From Ignavibacteriaceae bacterium (lineage in GTDB: Bacteria; Bacteroidota; Ignavibacteria; Ignavibacteriales; Ignavibacteriaceae): a DNA stretch of 64,000 nt. The notes under the pieces were generated by a model. That model ran no database searches and was not told the DNA's origin. It saw nothing but the letters and a program-made list of their open reading frames with translations. Position 1 is the first letter of the stretch. The number at the start of each line of letters is the position of its first letter. The stretch is from the NCBI GenBank assembly GCA_008933765.1, contig WBUK01000013.1:50343-114342 (forward strand). Direction: 5' to 3'. Both the position numbers and the translations under genes were made by a program. Shown in pieces: positions 60,435-64,000 of the stretch.

Positions 60435-60683
60435 ATGTTTTATCTCTTTATACTTTACTCTCAGACTCTTGATAAATACTACATAGGTCAAACCTCTAAC
60501 CTTGAAGACCGAGTAAAACTCCATAACACTCAACGCTCGAAATTTACCTCTCGTGCAACAGACTGGGAGTTAATCTCCACGGAACAATTTTCAACCCGCT
60601 CTGAAGCTACACAAAGAGAATCCCAACTCAAAAAGCTAAAAAGCAGAAAAGTTATTCAAGAACTAACGGGTCATTCTATGTAA
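60435..60683 (+). CDS. GIY-YIG nuclease domain protein
   Basis: 82 residues, a stand-alone GIY-YIG domain of the UPF0213/YhbQ size class. MFYLFILYSQTLDKYYIGQT carries the two tyrosine motifs (ILY... YYIG), NLEDRVKLHNTQRSKFTSRA carries the catalytic Arg and His, and SEATQRESQLKKLKSRK the metal-binding Glu. The protein probably nicks or cuts DNA; its cellular role is unknown. It starts 51 nt after tRNA-Asp, beyond the tRNA terminator. Genes of this type are often next to tRNA or rRNA genes. Reading frames that extend upstream into the tRNA are artefacts. Confidence 0.88.
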   Translation: MFYLFILYSQTLDKYYIGQTSNLEDRVKLHNTQRSKFTSRATDWELISTEQFSTRSEATQRESQLKKLKSRKVIQELTGHSM

Positions 60684-60721
60684 GATGCAAGCACGCGTAT
60701 AGAGATAAACCTAAGTAAATA

Positions 60722-60763
60722 AAAAAAAGCCCTTGCAATTTTCTGCAAGGGCTTTTTTAATTT
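60722..60763. terminator. Bidirectional terminator, inverted twin of 56715-56756
   Basis: agcccttgca (60729-60738) pairs with tgcaagggct (60744-60753) around attttc, with flanking A and T runs. It ends the GIY-YIG transcript and, from the other side, the minus-strand amino-sugar operon ending at 60917. Confidence 0.95.
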
Positions 60764-60916
60764 AATTTAACTGTATGAATCTGCGTTGTTAATCCGATAA
60801 ATCGTATCAGATCGAATTGGTTGGTTTAGATGGATTAATTATCCGGTTGCATCGAACCAAAGGATACACCTTATCGGATAACCACCGGCTAACCACTAAG
60901 CTCCGCAGATCTTACT

Positions 60917-62083
60917 CTACCCCTTCACAAACTCCGCAATGGTATCAACCACATAACCGATCATCTCAGGAGTTAATTCGGGATAAATCGGTACGGCAAC
61001 TGAGGTTTCTGCTGCTGCATTGGCAACGGGATAGTCTTCATCTTTGCAGTTAAGATATGCGAAACACTCCTGACGATGAAACGGCACCGGATAATAAACT
61101 TCGTTACCAACACCTCTTTCGGTCAGAAATGCTCTTAAGGCATCCCTCTTTTCAACACGAATTACATACTGGTTATAGATATGGTGGTTCTTCAAACCAT
61201 AGCCGTCATAAACAGCTTTGGGAAGCAGGACTTTGTTTTTAGCGTCAAAAGCAGTTCTGCCGGTTCCTTCGGCTAAGCCGGCTTCAACAAAAAGTTTGGT
61301 ATATAAAGCTGCATTTTCACGCCTTTTAGCAGACCAACCATCCAAATATGGCAGCTTAACGGATAAAACCGCCGCCTGAATAGAATCAAGCCTGAAGTTA
61401 CCGCCGATAACTTTGTGATAATATTTCGGTTTTCCTCCGTGAACCCTCATAATGCGCAAGGTTTCAATTAGTTCATCATCATTTGTGGTTACAAGCCCGC
61501 CGTCGCCGAAACAGCCCAGATTTTTGCTCGGAAAAAACGAAAAACAGCCAATATCACCAATATTCCCGACACCTCTGCCGTCTTTATACTGAACTGAAAT
61601 TGCCTGAGCACCATCTTCGATCACCCGCAAGCCATGTTTCCGTGCTATAGCCATAATGGGTTCCATATCGGCAGACTGCCCGTAAAGGTGAACAGGAATT
61701 ATAGCCTTTGTTTTCGAAGTAATTTTCGCTTCAATGCCCGCAGGGTCCATGTTAAAAGTAACAGGATCAGAATCAACAAAAACCGGCACGGCATTCAGCC
61801 TTGCAACAACTCCTGCAGTAGCAAAAAACGAATAAGTCGGCAAAATAACTTCGTCATCTTTACCGACACCTATAGCCATCAAAGCGAGCAGAAGTGCATC
61901 CGTTCCGGAAGAAACGCCAACTGCATACTTAGCGCCAAGGAACTGCGCCATTTCCTCTTCCATTTTCTTAACTGCGGGCCCCATAATATAGGCTGTAGAT
62001 TCTGCCACCCCAATCAAGGCGGCGTCAAGTTCCTCTTTCATCGAGAGGTATTGCGATTTAAGGTCTAATAAGGGTACTTTCAT
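60917..62083 (-). CDS. DegT/DnrJ/EryC1-family aminotransferase (WbpE-like)
   Basis: A 388-residue PLP sugar aminotransferase. VPLLDLKSQYLSMKEELDAA is the usual start. VGVSSGTDALLLALMAIGVG, VILPTYSFFATAGVVARLNA, RVIEDGAQAISVQYKDG (PLP-pyridine Asp), FSFFPSKNLGCFGDGGLVTT (Schiff-base Lys) and NFRLDSIQAAVLSVKLPYLD follow. Together with the Gfo/Idh and hexapeptide acyltransferase genes upstream on the same strand it forms the WbpB-WbpD-WbpE set. That set makes UDP-2,3-diacetamido-2,3-dideoxy-glucuronic acid: WbpE transaminates the 3-keto intermediate. It begins directly after the acyltransferase stop. Confidence 0.88.
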   Translation of the reverse strand: MKVPLLDLKSQYLSMKEELDAALIGVAESTAYIMGPAVKKMEEEMAQFLGAKYAVGVSSGTDALLLALMAIGVGKDDEVILPTYSFFATAGVVARLNAVPVFVDSDPVTFNMDPAGIEAKITSKTKAIIPVHLYGQSADMEPIMAIARKHGLRVIEDGAQAISVQYKDGRGVGNIGDIGCFSFFPSKNLGCFGDGGLVTTNDDELIETLRIMRVHGGKPKYYHKVIGGNFRLDSIQAAVLSVKLPYLDGWSAKRRENAALYTKLFVEAGLAEGTGRTAFDAKNKVLLPKAVYDGYGLKNHHIYNQYVIRVEKRDALRAFLTERGVGNEVYYPVPFHRQECFAYLNCKDEDYPVANAAAETSVAVPIYPELTPEMIGYVVDTIAEFVKG

Positions 62084-62671
62084 CTATTCAATTTCTTTCA
62101 CTAAATCGTTTTCAAATTTGTATTTTTTGCCTGATCTCGGGCACTCCGCCACGCCGTTTTCGTCGAATTTAAGCCGCACGCCCGCTTCGCTCATCCAGCC
62201 GATAATTTTCGCCGGGTTGCCTACCACCAACGCAAAATCAGGAACATCTTTGGTAACAACACTTCCTGCACCGACAAAAGCAAACCTTCCGACTGTGTGC
62301 CCGCACACGATTGTGGAATTGGCGCCAAGTGAAGCTCCTTCACGGATTAAAGTTTTGATGTAATATTTTGCACCCACCTGAGGATATTTGCTGCGGGGGT
62401 CAAGGATATTCGTAAACACCATCGAGGGACCGCAGAATACATAATCTTCCAGAGTAACACCCTCGTAAACCGAGACATTATTCTGAATTTTTACATAATC
62501 ACCAATTATAACATTGTTCCCAATATTAACATTTTGCCCCATAATCACCTTTTTGCCAATTTTTGAGCCTGATTGTACATGGGTAAAATGCCAGATTTTT
62601 GTGCCTTCGCCGATTTCAACATTATCATCGACTACGGCGTATTCATTAACATAAAAGTTTTTTTCGCTCAT
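62084..62671 (-). CDS. Left-handed beta-helix N-acetyltransferase (WbpD-like)
   Basis: 195 residues of hexapeptide-repeat acyltransferase. VVDDNVEIGEGTKIWHFTHV begins the helix, and repeated [LIV]-G-x4 turns follow (SKIGKKVIMGQNVNIGNNVI). The acetyl-CoA loop region FVGAGSVVTKDVPDFALVVG and the PAKIIGWMSEAG end are as in WbpD/WlbB. It would acetylate the 3-amino group of the UDP-amino-uronic acid. It overlaps the upstream oxidoreductase gene by four bases (ATGA) and is followed without a gap by the aminotransferase gene. Its C-terminal 35 residues (FDENGVAECPRSGKKYKFEN) are also typical of this subfamily. Confidence 0.88.
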   Translation of the reverse strand: MSEKNFYVNEYAVVDDNVEIGEGTKIWHFTHVQSGSKIGKKVIMGQNVNIGNNVIIGDYVKIQNNVSVYEGVTLEDYVFCGPSMVFTNILDPRSKYPQVGAKYYIKTLIREGASLGANSTIVCGHTVGRFAFVGAGSVVTKDVPDFALVVGNPAKIIGWMSEAGVRLKFDENGVAECPRSGKKYKFENDLVKEIE

Positions 62672-63642
62672 TCCGAAAGCCTTTCCTGCGCTTGTTCTAA
62701 AATTTTTAACACTTCCAAAGCATGTTTTCCGTCCGAAAGGGGTGTTTCACCGGTCAGAACACAGTTGAAGAAGTGCCGTTGCTCCTCTTCAAGCGGTGGT
62801 TTGTGATCGTATTGCACCACTTCAAACGACTGATCAAATGCCTCGAAGCGTCCGTTAATATTTTTAAATCCTTTTTTATAGAATTTCAGCTTATCCTTTG
62901 GTAAGCTATCCTCAAACACATACATCCCCTCGGTGCCGATCACAACCAACCGTTGCTCTTTAAACGGGTGGAGCCAACTCACAAAAATGTGCGCTGATGT
63001 GTTTTCAGGGTATTTGAGGTAAGTTACAGTTGAATCTTCGATGTGCGGCTGAATAACGGCGGAACCTTTAGCATGAATTGCTATCGGCGAAGCACCAACT
63101 ATATACTGAATAATTGCAATATCGTGTGGTGCGAAACTCCAAAGGCTGTTTTCTTCAAACCTTATTTTGCCGAGATTCAGACGGTTGCTGTAAAGATATT
63201 GAAGCTCTCCAAGCTCTTTATTCACACCATTTTTAATAATTTTAACCGCCTCGTGATAAAGCAAAACATGCCCGACCATCAAACGAAGGTTTTTCTTCTC
63301 GGCTATGTGCACTAAATTTTCCGCTTCTTTTGAGTAAAGTGTAATCGGTTTTTCAGCGAGCACATGTTTGCCTGATTCCAGCATGCCTTTTGCAACAAAA
63401 TAGTGAGTTTGCGCCGGTGTGGCTACAATTGCGGTGGTAATCTCGGGGTTATTTATTATATCATCAATCGAATCGGCGATATTAATTTTATCCGAGACAG
63501 CCCGGACAGTTTCCTTGGTTCTAAGCCCCGGATCATAAACAGTAATATTTTCGTGGGGCAGAAGTGTTGCAGCGGTTTTAAGGTGGTTCTTGCCCCAATT
63601 TCCGACCCCAAGAACTGCAAGTTTGATTTGATTAAAGTCCAT
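62668..63642 (-). CDS. Gfo/Idh/MocA-family oxidoreductase (WbpB-like)
   Basis: A 324-residue NAD-dependent sugar dehydrogenase. The N-terminal Rossmann motif is KLAVLGVGNWGKNHLKTAAT. TAIVATPAQTHYFVAKGMLE, GKHVLAEKPITLYSKEAENL (the EKP motif) and LMVGHVLLYHEAVKIIKNGV follow. WSFAPHDIAIIQYIVGASP is the catalytic-His region. In the WbpB role it oxidises the C3 hydroxyl of UDP-GlcNAcA before transamination. ATG at 63642 is chosen because it gives a normal family start; a longer in-frame extension to 63726 looks unrelated. It is the first gene of the operon on this strand. Confidence 0.88.
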   Translation of the reverse strand: MDFNQIKLAVLGVGNWGKNHLKTAATLLPHENITVYDPGLRTKETVRAVSDKINIADSIDDIINNPEITTAIVATPAQTHYFVAKGMLESGKHVLAEKPITLYSKEAENLVHIAEKKNLRLMVGHVLLYHEAVKIIKNGVNKELGELQYLYSNRLNLGKIRFEENSLWSFAPHDIAIIQYIVGASPIAIHAKGSAVIQPHIEDSTVTYLKYPENTSAHIFVSWLHPFKEQRLVVIGTEGMYVFEDSLPKDKLKFYKKGFKNINGRFEAFDQSFEVVQYDHKPPLEEEQRHFFNCVLTGETPLSDGKHALEVLKILEQAQERLSE

Positions 63643-63870
63643 CGGTATTTCTATATTTTTCAAAAAAAGCAATCTGATTTTTTCAAATTCAGATTTTAAA
63701 TTTACGCATAAATTTTTTGTCCGCAAGTGAGATGAAACGCATGAAAGAAAGGAATGGCAGTCTTTGGTGTATCTCGTACTGACTATAGCCGTCTAATATT
63801 TCCCCCGAACAAGGTGACAAAAAAAGGCGGCAATCATTGTGTAACGCAATTCCAACACACACAACCCGAA

Positions 63871-63985
63871 AAAGCTGCTGACTGCACAATACATATCTTA
63901 CCTCGAAACGCCTGCCGCACAAAGCCCTTCCAGACAAAGCCGCTGACTGCGCAAAATATAACCTTCCCCACCCAGTACCCTCACA
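63871..63985. repeat. Direct repeat pair, period 65 bp, upstream of the amino-sugar operon
   Basis: aaagc(t/c)gctgactgc(a/g)ca occurs at 63871 and 63936, 65 bp apart. A third partial match (acaaagccg) is near 63984. This lies in the last 358 nt of the window, where I see no real gene; the minus-strand ORF covering it has no recognisable protein character. Confidence 0.75.
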
Positions 63986-64000
63986 AAGCCGGCACACACC

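Noticed and set aside
60790..60850. A further tRNA-like fragment (gatcgaattggttgg...)
   Set aside because: The match to the tRNA-Asp 5' half is short and out of register. No arm can be formed, so it could be chance.
63689..63997. 102-residue minus-strand ORF at the window end
   Set aside because: It overlaps the 65-bp repeat pair and the Gfo/Idh upstream region and has Cys/Arg-rich, non-protein-like composition.
1..64000. The many short duplications as assembly errors
   Set aside because: Most copies are imperfect and diverged to different degrees, which collapse or stutter errors would not produce. Raw reads would still be needed for the near-identical arrays.

Overview
The window looks like a chromosome segment of a free-living member of the Ignavibacteria or a close relative (Bacteroidota/Chlorobiota side). 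The evidence is a large secreted protein with a type IX secretion (T9SS) C-terminal sorting domain carrying the YPNPFNP motif, the DUF4159/DUF4175 pair, weak or absent Shine-Dalgarno sequences with many TTG starts, and a CruF-like carotenoid gene. I see no phage, transposase, integrase or CRISPR array.

Layout. Bases 1-5744 are a glycan locus: MetW-like and FkbM-like methyltransferases, a glycosyltransferase, an FdtA-like 3,4-ketoisomerase, an FdtB-like sugar aminotransferase and a membrane protein. 5904-8644 is a pair of M16 peptidases, one inactive and one active. 8995-15834 holds DUF4175, DUF4159, a CruF-like carotenoid protein and RmuC. 15985-24241 holds a histidine kinase remnant, a T9SS C25 (gingipain-like) protease, a uracil-DNA glycosylase and a hybrid histidine kinase. 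24456-28341 is leuS-serS. 29060-30843 is a tandem duplicated cassette of two small membrane protein genes. 31470-39932 holds a CarH-type B12 photoreceptor regulator, priA, a lipoprotein, lysA, a group II PLP decarboxylase and a secreted endonuclease/phosphatase-fold protein. 40114-43454 holds a MarR regulator and a large secreted protein.

Central metabolism fills 43681-56629. The first block is methylmalonyl-CoA epimerase plus the four subunits of a biotin-dependent, Na+-pumping decarboxylase (carboxyltransferase, OadG-like, biotin carrier, OadB-like), which suits succinate/propionate metabolism. The second block is an isocitrate-dehydrogenase-like enzyme, a degenerate HD protein, a homoaconitase-like aconitase, an MmgE/PrpD protein, a fused CitD-CitE and CitF. 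Together these could interconvert 2-oxoglutarate, isocitrate and citrate and then cleave citrate to acetate and oxaloacetate. The window ends with a PAS/GAF histidine kinase, tRNA-Asp with two degenerate upstream copies, a GIY-YIG gene, and a WbpB/WbpD/WbpE-like amino-sugar operon on the minus strand.

Two genome-scale oddities run through the window. First, short imperfect duplications occur in intergenic DNA and across gene ends. Their sequences are unrelated, but a period of 64-67 bp recurs at seven loci, and at two operon junctions the duplication created a mini-ORF. Second, low-complexity segments are inserted in frame in conserved enzymes (SerRS, CitD, a glycosyltransferase). I regard these, the duplicated membrane-protein cassette, and the citrate module with its altered HD protein as the points most worth following up.
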